From the NCBI GenBank assembly GCA_011049715.1, contig DRHF01000109.1, positions 1 to 64,000 of the forward strand: 64,000 bases of DNA. Direction: 5' to 3'. The translations under genes and the position numbers were made by a program. The stretch comes from Desulfobacterales bacterium. Its GTDB lineage: Bacteria; Desulfobacterota; Desulfobacteria; Desulfobacterales; UBA2156. The first letter of the stretch is position 1. Each line of letters opens with the position of its first letter. Below, in pieces: positions 9,485 to 18,626 of the stretch. The notes beneath the pieces are model-generated. The model did no database searches. It was given only the letters and a program-made list of their open reading frames with translations, and had not been told where the DNA came from.

Positions 9485-9600
9485 GTAGCTGAAAAAAACC
9501 CTCCATTTTGTTAAGATCGTGGGAAACAGCAACAGATCTGCTCAATATCAGCCTGAGATCCCTACGGTATCAGCTTCAAAAGCTGGGAATTAAAACGTAA
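9485..9600 (+). pseudogene. Remnant of duplicated pilR, internally deleted
   Basis: Positions about 9485-9529 match 7757-7800 of pilR (codons for KKTFHFGRIVGNS) with a few substitutions, and 9530-9600 matches the last 70 or so bases of pilR (codons for LLGVRLRSLRYRLQKLGIK and stop). The roughly 870 bp between them in pilR are absent. The following 190 bp also match the region after pilR. This is the scar of a tandem duplication covering pilR and pilA in which the second pilR was then deleted. It has no coding capacity. Confidence 0.85.
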
Positions 9601-9772
9601 AATGATACAATCGAGACAAACAGGCGAAAACATACCAATTTTTGTCACAAAAAAACAATATTTGTAAAATAGCGAGCAGTCGATAAATAGAAAAAAAATA
9701 ACCTCTATTTCGTATAGAAATATTTATCAATAAATACAGTATGTTAAAAATTAATATTTAAAATGGTTAAAT

Positions 9773-9790
9773 TTGGCTTAGTTTTTGCAA
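9773..9790 (+). promoter_or_regulatory. Sigma-54 promoter before pilA copy 2
   Basis: TTGGCTTAGTTTTTGCAA has GG at 9775-9776 and GC at 9787-9788 with exactly 10 nt between, matching the -24/-12 consensus well. It is 60 nt before the pilin ATG at 9850. The PilR-type activator at 7352 is the natural regulator. AT-rich sequence upstream could hold the enhancer. Confidence 0.75.
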
Positions 9791-9849
9791 CATAGCTTGA
9801 CGAACAAGAAAACTTTAAATCCCATAAAAACCATAAAGGAGGGTGAATC

Positions 9850-10302
9850 ATGTTACAGAAACTAAGGAAAAAGAGCAATCAAAAAGGTTTTACATTGATC
9901 GAGCTGATGATCGTCATCGCCATCATCGGCATCCTGGCCGCCATCGCGATCCCCAACTTCATCGCCTATCGAAACAAATCTTTTTGCTCCAGGGCTGAAT
10001 CGGATGCCAATGGTGTTGCCGCGTCGGTTGCAGATTATTTTGCCATACCAGCACATGTCAATACACCAACTGTTGCCGAATTAAACAACAATAATAGCTA
10101 CACGTATTCCGGTAGAGGCACTTCAATAAACACAGGAACCGTAGATGGCGGTGATCCCAGCCTTAACATAACCATTACGGTCACCGATGGGAGTGGTCGA
10201 TGTCCGACTGAATACCAAATTGCCCAAATCTCAACTGGAATTGGTGTTGATGGGTGGATATCTGGTGCAACTTACATCTATTACAAATATATTTCACCCT
10301 GA
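9850..10302 (+). CDS. pilA: Type IVa pilin, copy 2
   Basis: 150-residue prepilin with leader MLQKLRKKSNQKG, cleavage before FTLIEL, the same hydrophobic helix as copy 1 and two Cys ([16 protein letters not shown]). Differences from copy 1 concentrate in the C-terminal half (for example around NNNNSYTYSGRG and ISTGIGVDGW), the surface-exposed part. AAGGAGGG precedes the ATG. It has a good sigma-54 promoter and a strong terminator 42 bp after the stop, so it is probably the major expressed pilin. Confidence 0.93.
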   Translation: MLQKLRKKSNQKGFTLIELMIVIAIIGILAAIAIPNFIAYRNKSFCSRAESDANGVAASVADYFAIPAHVNTPTVAELNNNNSYTYSGRGTSINTGTVDGGDPSLNITITVTDGSGRCPTEYQIAQISTGIGVDGWISGATYIYYKYISP

Positions 10303-10343
10303 TGCATGTGCAGGATAAGCATCAGCTAAAAGGCAGTAAATGT

Positions 10344-10375
10344 AAAGTGGGGGAATCTATCCCCCACTTTTTTTT
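10344..10375 (+). terminator. Intrinsic terminator after pilA copy 2
   Basis: AAAGTGGGGG (10344-10353) and CCCCCACTTT (10361-10370) form a perfect 10-bp stem with a 7-nt loop, followed by a run of T. It separates the pilins from the glycosyltransferase-like genes downstream. Confidence 0.95.
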
Positions 10376-10532
10376 CATAGTTTTTGAACTTCCTGAATCA
10401 CGCCATGTACACCTCTTTTTTTTAACAACAAATTCTTTTTGTGATATAAGTGATTTTGACAATTGATTCGGGAACTTTAAGTATCCAGTCAAGATACTCC
10501 TTTTTGAAAAAGCGGACATTTCACCTTTATGA

Positions 10533-12656
10533 ATGGGCGACGAGACTTTGGGTAAATATAGTTCACCTGAAAACAGCAAGAAAATTTTTATTGCCTTTTT
10601 TTGTTTAGCATTTCTGATCCTTCTCGTCTATTCCAACACGTTTCATGCTTCCTGGCAATTTGATGATAAACCCAACATTGTCAACAATGGCTATTTGCAC
10701 CTCAAGGACCTGAATCCTGAATCCCTGTTTAAAACCTTTTTTACCAATCCGGCAGATCCCTGGAAAACAGGCAATAAACTATATCGACCCATTCCATGTC
10801 TGACATTTGCCCTTAACTGGTATTTTGGTGAGAACAATGTAATTGGTTACCACATTGTCAACCTGGTTATCCATTCTCTGACTGGGTTTCTGCTTTTTCT
10901 TACTATTTTGAACTTATTTCAATCTCCGAATCTTAAGCATAAATTTGCTGAAAACGCATTTTTCATCGCCCTTTTGACGGCAACGCTGTGGGCAATTCAC
11001 CCGATTCAAACCCAGGCGGTGACCTACATTGTTCAACGAATGACCTCGATGGCCACCCTGTTTTATATTCTCAGCATGTTTTTTTATGTAAAGTGCAGGT
11101 TGAGCAGTTCCTCTCTGCATCGGATCTTATTTCTTTTGGGTAGCGGGCTGGCTTTTTTATTTGCACTTGGATCCAAAGAAAACACCGCTACGCTCCCTGT
11201 CGCGTTGCTTCTGGTTGAGGTGATATGTTTTCAGGATTTAACCTCACAGCGAACTAAAAGGGTATTTCTTTGGGGGTCCATTGCCGGAGGCATGCTTCTG
11301 ATTGTCTTGTTTGTTTGGCTCTTCATCCCTGATAACTCGTTTTCATTTATAAAAGGTTATAATCACCGGCCCTTTAGTCTCACCGAACGGCTTTTAACGG
11401 AACCGAGAATTGTGTTTTTCTACTTGAGTCTCATTTTCTATCCAATGCCAAATCGGCTCTCTATTGAACATGATATAACTCTTTCCACTTCACTGTTTCA
11501 GCCACTGACAACACTCCCGGCCATTTTACTCACCTTGGTTATCATCGGGATCGGATTTTCACAGATCAGAAAACGGCCACTTATTGCTTTGGCGATTCTG
11601 TTCTTTTATCTCAACCATATCATTGAATCCACTGTCATTCCCTTGGAACTCATTTTCGAACATCGCAATTATCTTCCGTCTCTTTTTCTTTTTTTGCCCG
11701 TTGCTGCAGGATTCTCGAAGTTGCTTACCTACTACCAAAAGAGAAATAAAGCCCTAAGGGCCGTTTTGGCCGGTTTCCTTGCTTTGTCAATCATCGCAAT
11801 TGGATCGGGTACCTATATTAGAAACAGGGCTTGGGCCACAGAAATAAGCCTATGGAAAGATGCGATGGTTAAAGCACCCAAAAGCGCAAGGCCCTTGACC
11901 AATCTGGCATGGCAAATGGCCTATGTTTCTGATGCCAGCAAAAGCCAATATGACGAGGCACTTTTACTTTATGAAAAGGCACTTTTACTTCAAAAATCAA
12001 GGACACGTTTCAATCCGATCATCATGGGTAATATGGCTGGGATATATTTCAGGAAAGGTGAACATCCAAAAGCAATTGAATTGCTGGAAAAAGCCCTGGC
12101 TGTGTCTCCGGATTATGCAAAAGGCCGCTACGACTTGATCCAGATCCTGATAACGCTCGGGAGATGGAACAGCGCATCAGAGCATGCGGATTATCTCCTT
12201 ACAAAACATGCTGATCATGAAGGATACCTGAATCAAAAAGGATTAATATTATTGCATCAAAAAAGGTACGAAGAAGCGATCGAACATTTGCAAAAGTCAC
12301 TGTCAATTGCACCCCGATTCAAAACGACGTTAATGGGATTGGGTGTAGCCTTAAGTTTAAACGGAAATTACGGCAAGGCTGAAATCGTCTTGAGGCGCGC
12401 ACATCAACTACCACCTGGGAGTATGACAGCACTTTTTGGATTGATAGAAAATAGTTTAAGGGCTGGAGATATCCCCCGAGCCATGGATTATACAGACAAA
12501 CTGATCAATACTTACAATATTACCGCAGTAAAGCATCAATTGAAGAATCTTTCAAACGATCATTTTGTGCCGCCCTTATCACCTGAATTAATCTCTCAGG
12601 TAATAGCACGCCTTCTGGCAGAAAAGTCGAAGGAATTCTCGGAAATTCAGAATTAA
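10533..12656 (+). CDS. TMTC/GT-C-like membrane protein with TPRs, paralog 1
   Basis: 707 residues. About ten or more hydrophobic segments occupy residues 20-440, followed by a TPR region (about 460-690, for example AGIYFRKGEHPKAIELLEKA and KGLILLHQKRYEEAIEHLQK). The first outside loop has an Asp pair in WQFDDKPNIVNNGY, where GT-C enzymes carry catalytic acids, and AIHPIQTQAVTYIVQR matches the HPI-VESVAW motif of the next two genes. This architecture resembles eukaryotic TMTC O-mannosyltransferases. It is the most divergent of three tandem paralogs and lies right after the pilins, so protein (pilin) glycosylation is an inference. The substrate is unknown. The ATG has only a weak ribosome binding site. 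Confidence 0.75.
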   Translation: MGDETLGKYSSPENSKKIFIAFFCLAFLILLVYSNTFHASWQFDDKPNIVNNGYLHLKDLNPESLFKTFFTNPADPWKTGNKLYRPIPCLTFALNWYFGENNVIGYHIVNLVIHSLTGFLLFLTILNLFQSPNLKHKFAENAFFIALLTATLWAIHPIQTQAVTYIVQRMTSMATLFYILSMFFYVKCRLSSSSLHRILFLLGSGLAFLFALGSKENTATLPVALLLVEVICFQDLTSQRTKRVFLWGSIAGGMLLIVLFVWLFIPDNSFSFIKGYNHRPFSLTERLLTEPRIVFFYLSLIFYPMPNRLSIEHDITLSTSLFQPLTTLPAILLTLVIIGIGFSQIRKRPLIALAILFFYLNHIIESTVIPLELIFEHRNYLPSLFLFLPVAAGFSKLLTYYQKRNKALRAVLAGFLALSIIAIGSGTYIRNRAWATEISLWKDAMVKAPKSARPLTNLAWQMAYVSDASKSQYDEALLLYEKALLLQKSRTRFNPIIMGNMAGIYFRKGEHPKAIELLEKALAVSPDYAKGRYDLIQILITLGRWNSASEHADYLLTKHADHEGYLNQKGLILLHQKRYEEAIEHLQKSLSIAPRFKTTLMGLGVALSLNGNYGKAEIVLRRAHQLPPGSMTALFGLIENSLRAGDIPRAMDYTDKLINTYNITAVKHQLKNLSNDHFVPPLSPELISQVIARLLAEKSKEFSEIQN

Positions 12657-12675
12657 TATAGGAAGCACCTCTGAA

Positions 12676-14502
12676 ATGATCAGAAAAAATGCGATTATAA
12701 ATCGATTGTGGGATAGGAAATCGATGATTTGCCTTTTCTTGGTTTTAATGACCTTTGCTATTTTTTACCGGTTGTCCGGTTATGATTTCGTGAACTTTGA
12801 TGATGATTTATATGTAACGGCAAATTCTCGTGTCCAAAAAGGTCTGAACATGGAGAACATCGTTTGGGCCTTCAGCACCACCGATATTGCGAACTGGCAC
12901 CCCTTAACCTGGCTTTCTCACATGCTGGATGTTCAACTCTGGGGAATGAATTCGGGCCGGCATCACCTGGTAAATGTATTTTTTCATATCACTAATGCGT
13001 TATTGCTGTTTCTAACTCTCAACCGAATGACAGGCGCACCATGGTGCAGTGGTTTTGTGGCGGTTTTGTTTGCCCTGCATCCGATAAATGTGGAATCGGT
13101 TGCCTGGGTGGCGGAACGTAAAAATGTCCTGAGCACGTTTTTCTGGATGATGACCATGTGGAGTTACTGCCAATATGCAGAAAAGCCCGTTCGCGTGAAA
13201 TATTTAGCGGTAATTCTCTTTTTTATGCTCGGCCTGATGACCAAGCCGATGCTGGTGACATTGCCTTTTGTCCTGCTCCTTTTGGATTATTGGCCTCTTA
13301 AAAGATTCCGGTTCGCGGCTGCTTCTGTTTCAGGCCAATCACATTTTAAAGCCGACATCAAGTCACACTGTATAGGTAATTCGCACCAATCGGATGTATC
13401 ATCTTCCGATTCTTCAGCTTTTCAAAATCGATCGTTTTTAAGTCTGATTCGGGAAAAAATTCCCCTCTTTGTTTTATCTGCTTTTTCCTGTGGCGTTACT
13501 TATCTATCTCAGGATGCTTCGGGAGCTGTTCGTTCTTTGGAGGTGATACCGCTGACATCACGGATTGCAAACGCTCTGGTTTCTTATGTGGGTTATGTTG
13601 GCAAAATGATCTATCCTTTAAAATTGGCGGTTTTCTACCCATATCCAGCAATTATTCCCGGGTGGCGGATTGCCGGAGCAGGTTCCATCCTCATAACAAT
13701 GTGTTACCTGTCTTGGAAGATTCGTGTGAAACACCCGTATGTTCTTATCGGCTGGTTCTGGTACCTCGGCACATTGATTCCTGTCATCGGTCTGGTACAA
13801 GTCGGTTCCCAGGCCATGGCTGACCGCCATGCATATATTCCTTTGATCGGTCTTTTTATTGCAGGTGTTTGGAGTGTTTCAGAATTTTTGAAAGTTTATC
13901 TTTCTCGCTATAAACTGATTCCAATTGTCGCAACTCTATTGATAGGTATTCTTTTCATGATAACCTGGAAACAGATAGGTTATTGGAAAAACAGCGCGAC
14001 ACTTTTTCAACACACGATAGATGTTACCACTGATAATTATTTGGCTCGAAATAATCTTGGAAATGCAATGGTCCATTTAGGAAAAAATGATGAGGCATAC
14101 CAACATTATGCTGAAGCCCTAAGGATCAAGCCACACGATGCGAATGCGCACTATAACATGGGAATACTGCTGACCACCAAGGGTAAGCTGGATGAGGCCA
14201 TTGGTCATTATAAGGCTGCCATAAGATCCAATCCATACTTAAAAAAAGCGTATTATAACCTGGGAACGATACTGCAACAAAAAGGCAGTAATGCTGAAGC
14301 CATCATTAATTTTTTATATGCTCTACGGTTGGATTCGCGTTTTGCAGAAGCCCACAACAACCTGGGCGTCTTGCTGGCACAACAGGGAAAGATCAATGAA
14401 GCGGCCGCACATTTTTTAATGGCTGTCAGTCTGAAGACTAACTACATCGCAGCAATAAAAAACCTGCAAAAAGCGCGGAGCGACATGAGGCGTATCGATT
14501 AA
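12676..14502 (+). CDS. TMTC/GT-C-like membrane protein with TPRs, paralog 2
   Basis: 608 residues, 19 bp after paralog 1, with AGGAAG before the ATG. Membrane helices fill residues 15-430. The loop motif VNFDDDLYVTANSRVQ, NWHPLTWLSHMLDVQLWGMN, and HPINVESVAWVAERKNVLST are shared almost word for word with paralog 3. The C terminus has three or four TPRs (around 455-600, for example LGNAMVHLGKNDEAYQHYAEA). The polytopic half fits a polyprenyl-phosphate-sugar dependent GT-C transferase; the TPRs may hold protein substrate. Function inferred from architecture and context only. Confidence 0.75.
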   Translation: MIRKNAIINRLWDRKSMICLFLVLMTFAIFYRLSGYDFVNFDDDLYVTANSRVQKGLNMENIVWAFSTTDIANWHPLTWLSHMLDVQLWGMNSGRHHLVNVFFHITNALLLFLTLNRMTGAPWCSGFVAVLFALHPINVESVAWVAERKNVLSTFFWMMTMWSYCQYAEKPVRVKYLAVILFFMLGLMTKPMLVTLPFVLLLLDYWPLKRFRFAAASVSGQSHFKADIKSHCIGNSHQSDVSSSDSSAFQNRSFLSLIREKIPLFVLSAFSCGVTYLSQDASGAVRSLEVIPLTSRIANALVSYVGYVGKMIYPLKLAVFYPYPAIIPGWRIAGAGSILITMCYLSWKIRVKHPYVLIGWFWYLGTLIPVIGLVQVGSQAMADRHAYIPLIGLFIAGVWSVSEFLKVYLSRYKLIPIVATLLIGILFMITWKQIGYWKNSATLFQHTIDVTTDNYLARNNLGNAMVHLGKNDEAYQHYAEALRIKPHDANAHYNMGILLTTKGKLDEAIGHYKAAIRSNPYLKKAYYNLGTILQQKGSNAEAIINFLYALRLDSRFAEAHNNLGVLLAQQGKINEAAAHFLMAVSLKTNYIAAIKNLQKARSDMRRID

Positions 14503-14525
14503 GTTCATCAAAAGGTTTTTGTATA

Positions 14526-16316
14526 ATGGTTTCAAAACAAAATAGGAAATATTGCCACAGGGAAACTGGATCCAAAATACGGCCGACGGTCGTTGTCGGT
14601 CTTTTTCTCATACTGGCAACACTAACTGTTTATTGGCAGGTCAGAAATCATGAATTTATCGGCTATGACGATGATGGATATGTTACTGAAAATCCGCGGG
14701 TACAAAACGGATTGACCTTAAAAAATATCATTTGGGCATTCGAATCTACACATAAAAGCAATTGGCACCCTACCACCTGGTTATCCCACATGCTGGATGT
14801 TCAGCTTTTCGGAATGAATCCGGGAGGTCACCATATGACCAGTATGCTCTTTCACATATTAAACAGTTTATTGTTGTTTGCTGTGTTTAATAGGATGACA
14901 GGTAAATTATGGCAGAGTGGATTTGTTGCGGCCATGTTTGCTCTCCATCCCCTTCATGTGGAATCCGTGGCATGGGTGGCGGAGCGCAAAGATGTCCTGA
15001 GCACCTTTTTCGGGATGCTGACCCTTTGGAGTTATGCCCGTTACGCTGAACATCCGGATACAAATCGATTTTTGCCGGTTATAGGGTTCTTTGTTCTGAG
15101 CCTTATGGCTAAACCGATGTTGGTAACATTACCGTTTGTTCTGCTCCTTTTGGATTATTGGCCTTTGAGACGAGCTAAAATCAGATCCTCCGATGATGAT
15201 GCCGGTAACCTTCAACCGAGGTCGTTAGTGTTTTTCCTAATCTGGGAAAAAATTCCTCTTTTTTTTCTTTCTTTGGCATCGTGTTTCGCTACATTTTTTG
15301 TCCAGAGAAAAGGAGGAGCCATAGGCACATTTGACACACATCCATTTTTTGTTAGAGTTTCCAACGCCTTGGTTTCATATACAAAATACATCCAAAAGAT
15401 GATTTGGCCTGACAATCTGGCCGTTCTGTATCCCCATCCCGCCTCGATATACTGGTGGCAGGTTATAGGTGCTTTTCTACTACTCAGTGGGGTCACTTTT
15501 TTAGCCATCAGATATCTGAAAAAACTTCCATGGCTTGCGGTCGGATGGTTTTGGTATCTGGGTACGCTTGTCCCGGTAATAGGTCTGGTCCAGGTTGGTA
15601 CACAGGCAATGGCTGACCGGTACACTTATGTGCCGTTGATCGGTCTGTTTATCATTTTGGCCTGGGGTGTCCCTCAACTTGTGGACAGGTGGCGACACAA
15701 AACCAAATTGGTTTTTACGATATTAACGACCCTGTTCCCCATCCTTATAGCAACCTCGTGGATACAGGCGAGGTACTGGCAAAACAGTATTACGCTTTTC
15801 AGGCATACTCTGGATGTAACATCCGCAAACTTCGTTATTCAAAATAATTTGGGATTCGAGCTGGCATTTCAAAGCCGAACTGATGATGCGATTAAACATT
15901 ATAAGGAAGCATTAAGCATAAATCCCGATTTCGAAATGGCTTACATTAATTTAGGGAAGGCCCTGCTTTCCCAGGGTAAGTTGGATGAAAGTGTCAATTA
16001 TTATCAGAATGTCTTAGCAATTAAGCCGAATTACGCAGGCGTTCATCACAATCTGGGTATCATGCTGCTTCGCAGGGGAGAGATAGATAAAGCGATCTTT
16101 CATTTCCGAGAGGCACTCCGTATAAGGTATGACTATGCTGAAGTATATAACAGTCTTGGAGCCGCCATGGCAGCTAGAGGTGAAATCAAGAAAGCCATTA
16201 TGTACTTTAAAGAGGCACTACGAATAAGGCCGGATCTCCTTACAGCTGAACAAAACCTTAATAAGTTGGAGAATAAAATGGCCTTAAAGTCCAAGGTAAC
16301 TCTTGATTTTAAATAG
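14526..16316 (+). CDS. TMTC/GT-C-like membrane protein with TPRs, paralog 3
   Basis: 596 residues, 23 bp after paralog 2. Same plan: acidic loop IGYDDDGYVTENPRVQ, NWHPTTWLSHMLDVQLFGMN, HPLHVESVAWVAERKDVLST, KPMLVTLPFVLLLLDYWPL, then TPRs from about residue 445 to 585. The close match to paralog 2 over the whole length indicates duplication in place. It forms an apparent operon with the other two and with the GT2 at 16358, which could make the lipid-linked sugar donor. Which protein or glycan it modifies is not known. Confidence 0.75.
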   Translation: MVSKQNRKYCHRETGSKIRPTVVVGLFLILATLTVYWQVRNHEFIGYDDDGYVTENPRVQNGLTLKNIIWAFESTHKSNWHPTTWLSHMLDVQLFGMNPGGHHMTSMLFHILNSLLLFAVFNRMTGKLWQSGFVAAMFALHPLHVESVAWVAERKDVLSTFFGMLTLWSYARYAEHPDTNRFLPVIGFFVLSLMAKPMLVTLPFVLLLLDYWPLRRAKIRSSDDDAGNLQPRSLVFFLIWEKIPLFFLSLASCFATFFVQRKGGAIGTFDTHPFFVRVSNALVSYTKYIQKMIWPDNLAVLYPHPASIYWWQVIGAFLLLSGVTFLAIRYLKKLPWLAVGWFWYLGTLVPVIGLVQVGTQAMADRYTYVPLIGLFIILAWGVPQLVDRWRHKTKLVFTILTTLFPILIATSWIQARYWQNSITLFRHTLDVTSANFVIQNNLGFELAFQSRTDDAIKHYKEALSINPDFEMAYINLGKALLSQGKLDESVNYYQNVLAIKPNYAGVHHNLGIMLLRRGEIDKAIFHFREALRIRYDYAEVYNSLGAAMAARGEIKKAIMYFKEALRIRPDLLTAEQNLNKLENKMALKSKVTLDFK

Positions 16317-16357
16317 GAATAGAGATCAAATGTTTTAGTACATTGATTGGAGTCTGG

Positions 16358-17116
16358 ATGTACAAGGGACAAAAAATTGTCGTCGTCATGCCTGCATACA
16401 ATGCGGCCCAAACCCTTCGCAAAACCTATGACGAAGTCATGGCTCAGGATATTGTTGACCTGATTATCGTGGTTGATGACCAAAGCCGTGATGAAACCGT
16501 GATAATTGCCAAGTCTTTGCCTAATACCCGAGTTTACTCTCACGAAAGAAACAGAGGATATGGTGGCAACCAGAAATCATGCTATCGACTGGCTATGGAG
16601 GCCGGCGGAGATATCATCATCATGATTCATCCGGACTACCAGTATACTCCAAAGCTTATACCGGCCATGGCTTCGATGATCGGAAATAAACTGTATCATT
16701 GTGTGTTAGGGTCCAGAATATTAGGTGGATATGCTATAAAAGGTGGAATGCCCATTTGGAGATATGTTGCCAACCGGGTTCTTACTCTAATTGAAAATAT
16801 TTTACTAAGAGCGAAGTTGTCGGAGTACCATACAGGTTATAGAGCATTTTCCAGGCATCTATTAGAGCGATTGCCCATTGAAGCCAATTCTGATGATTTT
16901 GTTTTTGACAACCAAATGCTGGCGCAGGTGTTGTGGTTTGGATATACCATAGCCGAAGTGAGTTGCCCCACAAAATATTTTACAGACGCCTCGTCAATTA
17001 ATTTTTCCAGAAGCATTAAATATGGATTTGGTTGTCTGCAAACAGCTCTAACCTTTCGTTTGGCAAAAATGGGACTAATAACTTCAATGATTTTTCCTGA
17101 TAACTTAAAACACTAA
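16358..17116 (+). CDS. GT2 glycosyltransferase, polyprenyl-phosphate-sugar synthase type
   Basis: 252 residues from the ATG at 16358, which has GGAG 5 nt upstream; a longer TTG frame begins at 16343. The GT-A fold opens KIVVVMPAYNAAQTL, with DDQSRD for nucleotide-sugar binding and a metal motif in IHPDYQYTP (DxD replaced by HPD-Y, a variant seen in some DPM1-like enzymes). HTGYRAFSR and DFVFDNQM match dolichol-phosphate mannosyltransferase-like proteins. No membrane helices are obvious. It likely charges undecaprenyl phosphate with one sugar for the GT-C genes before it (inference). Confidence 0.8.
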   Translation: MYKGQKIVVVMPAYNAAQTLRKTYDEVMAQDIVDLIIVVDDQSRDETVIIAKSLPNTRVYSHERNRGYGGNQKSCYRLAMEAGGDIIIMIHPDYQYTPKLIPAMASMIGNKLYHCVLGSRILGGYAIKGGMPIWRYVANRVLTLIENILLRAKLSEYHTGYRAFSRHLLERLPIEANSDDFVFDNQMLAQVLWFGYTIAEVSCPTKYFTDASSINFSRSIKYGFGCLQTALTFRLAKMGLITSMIFPDNLKH

Positions 17117-17152
17117 TCCTTGATATTGTTACTTCGGCCAGTTTTACCATAA

Positions 17153-17331
17153 GGGTTCGCGCAGAAATAACTTCGCAGAATTGGCGCTTAGATTTGGTTC
17201 AGGTTTGGCTGATCCGAGAGAGTAAAACCACAGGAATAGCGAGTTATTTCGAGGATTTTGCGAGTGAGGCATCGGTCAAAGATGGGCTGAAGCTAAGATG
17301 CTAAAATGTGAAGTTATTTTTGCGCGAACCC
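17153..17331. mobile_element. MITE-like element, family B, copy 1 (179 bp)
   Basis: The ends are near-perfect inverted repeats of about 22 bp beginning GGGTTCGCGCAGAAATAAC and ending in its complement. The direct repeat TAA (17150-17152 and 17332-17334) flanks it. A copy of exactly the same length at 54625-54803 differs at about three positions by eye. There is no coding capacity. The TNA target choice resembles that of some IS5-family groups (inference). It separates the GT2 from the methyltransferase. Confidence 0.85.
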
Positions 17332-17428
17332 TAAGCATCTTCACTCATTGGAAACAGCTGACTGTGCAAGTTCGAGCGATTGGCCGAAGCTAACAAGGGA
17401 AAATATTGGCCGCCGGACAAAATTATTT

Positions 17429-18235
17429 ATGAAAACTAATGAGAACAGAAATTTTCAAGCGCTTTTTAAGGAAGAAAGATACTTAATCCTTAAGAATTAT
17501 CTTTATAATTATCTTTTACGCAAGAGAGCTATTGAAAAATGTTTAAATCAGGAAGAGCCTGAATTGATACTGGAAATCGGAAGCGGGATTTCTCCTTTAA
17601 CAACCTTCTTCAGCCGCACTGTGTATTCTGATTTGTCCTTAGATGCTATCCGTTTCCTTAAACAGAAACAAGGAAAGGGGTATTATGTTATCGCTGATGG
17701 AATCCATCTGCCATTTAAGTCGGATATCTTCTCACACGTTATCTGTTCGGAGGTTCTAGAACATATCAAGAATGATCTGCAGGCAATGAAACAACTCGCC
17801 CGCATCCTTAAAAAGTACGCGGGTTGTCTTATTATTACCGTTCCTCACCGAAAGTGTTATTTTACAAACGATGATCATTTTGTCAAACACTATCGGCGCT
17901 ATGAACTCGATGAAATTATAAAAAAGTTAAAATTGGCCGGTCTCAAACCGATTTGCCTACAAAAAGTACTTGGCCCTTTGGAAAAGATCACTATGAGCTT
18001 TGTTGTATATCTATTTTCTATTGTTCAAAGGCATAAACCATCAAAAGAAATATTCCGGAACCCCGGCCACAACCGGTTTATGAAATTTTTTGTTTTACTT
18101 TTCAAGTACGCAAATTTATTTTATCAAGGATATATTTGGTTGGACGCGAAAATTATGCCCATATCCTTTTCCACGGTAATCTTAATTAAGTCTATTCTTT
18201 CAAACAAGGAATGCAAAGTTAGTGACATAAAATAA
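17429..18235 (+). CDS. Class I SAM-dependent methyltransferase
   Basis: 268 residues from ATG 17429 (a TTG frame from 17348 would start inside the flank of the MITE-like element, so it is less likely). Motif I is LILEIGSGISPLT, followed by an acidic post-I Asp (YSDLSLDAIRF). CSEVLEHIKNDLQAMKQL is the usual Methyltransf_11 segment, with HRKCYFTNDDHFVKHY following. A hydrophobic stretch near residues 190-210 and 250-265 suggests membrane association. Found among glycan genes; it may methylate a sugar or a lipid-linked intermediate. The substrate is not recognisable. Confidence 0.75.
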   Translation: MKTNENRNFQALFKEERYLILKNYLYNYLLRKRAIEKCLNQEEPELILEIGSGISPLTTFFSRTVYSDLSLDAIRFLKQKQGKGYYVIADGIHLPFKSDIFSHVICSEVLEHIKNDLQAMKQLARILKKYAGCLIITVPHRKCYFTNDDHFVKHYRRYELDEIIKKLKLAGLKPICLQKVLGPLEKITMSFVVYLFSIVQRHKPSKEIFRNPGHNRFMKFFVLLFKYANLFYQGYIWLDAKIMPISFSTVILIKSILSNKECKVSDIK

Positions 18236-18315
18236 AAACCGAAGTGCGGGTATATCTTAGGCCGCAGAAGACTATTTTAAATATTCGCTCACTGTATTTG
18301 TGAAACAAAGGTTAA

Positions 18316-18477
18316 GGCTATGACTTGGATGAGCATTTGAAGGAATATTTCCAGGTACCATTCGATATCAGGGACGGATTAAAGCTTGGCATTACCGGCA
18401 CACCTGCTTTTGTCATAGATGGTAAAGCCTATTTGGGTCAGTTACCACCTGAAATCATCAAAAAAGCAATCGAATAG
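18316..18477 (+). pseudogene. C-terminal remnant of a DsbA-like thioredoxin-fold protein
   Basis: The open frame after a TAA at 18313-18315 reads GYDLDEHLKEYFQVPFD, then LGITGTPAFVIDGK, then PPEIIKKAIE and stop. GITGTPAFVIDGK is the cis-proline region of DsbA/DsbG-type thiol-disulfide proteins. The N-terminal part with the CxxC active site is absent and no start codon fits, so this is a fragment. Confidence 0.7.
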
Positions 18478-18554
18478 AGAACCTTTGTTTTTCTGACAGG
18501 ATAGACAGGATTTATTGGATTCTTTTGTTGCGTTCTCTGCATCTGCTTTTTTCC

Positions 18555-18609
18555 TTGACATTTTGATCTGTATGTATATATACACTTATACACTTGATAT
18601 ATACACTAA
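18555..18609 (+). promoter_or_regulatory. Promoter and repeated operator of the toxin-antitoxin operon
   Basis: TTGACA (18555-18560) is followed after 16 nt by TATATA (18577-18582). The -10 region lies in a set of overlapping repeats of the type TATATACACTTATACACT, ending at about 18607. Such repeats are typical binding sites for an antitoxin that represses its own operon. The antitoxin starts at 18627. Confidence 0.5.
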
Positions 18610-18626
18610 ACAAATGAGGTCGAGAG

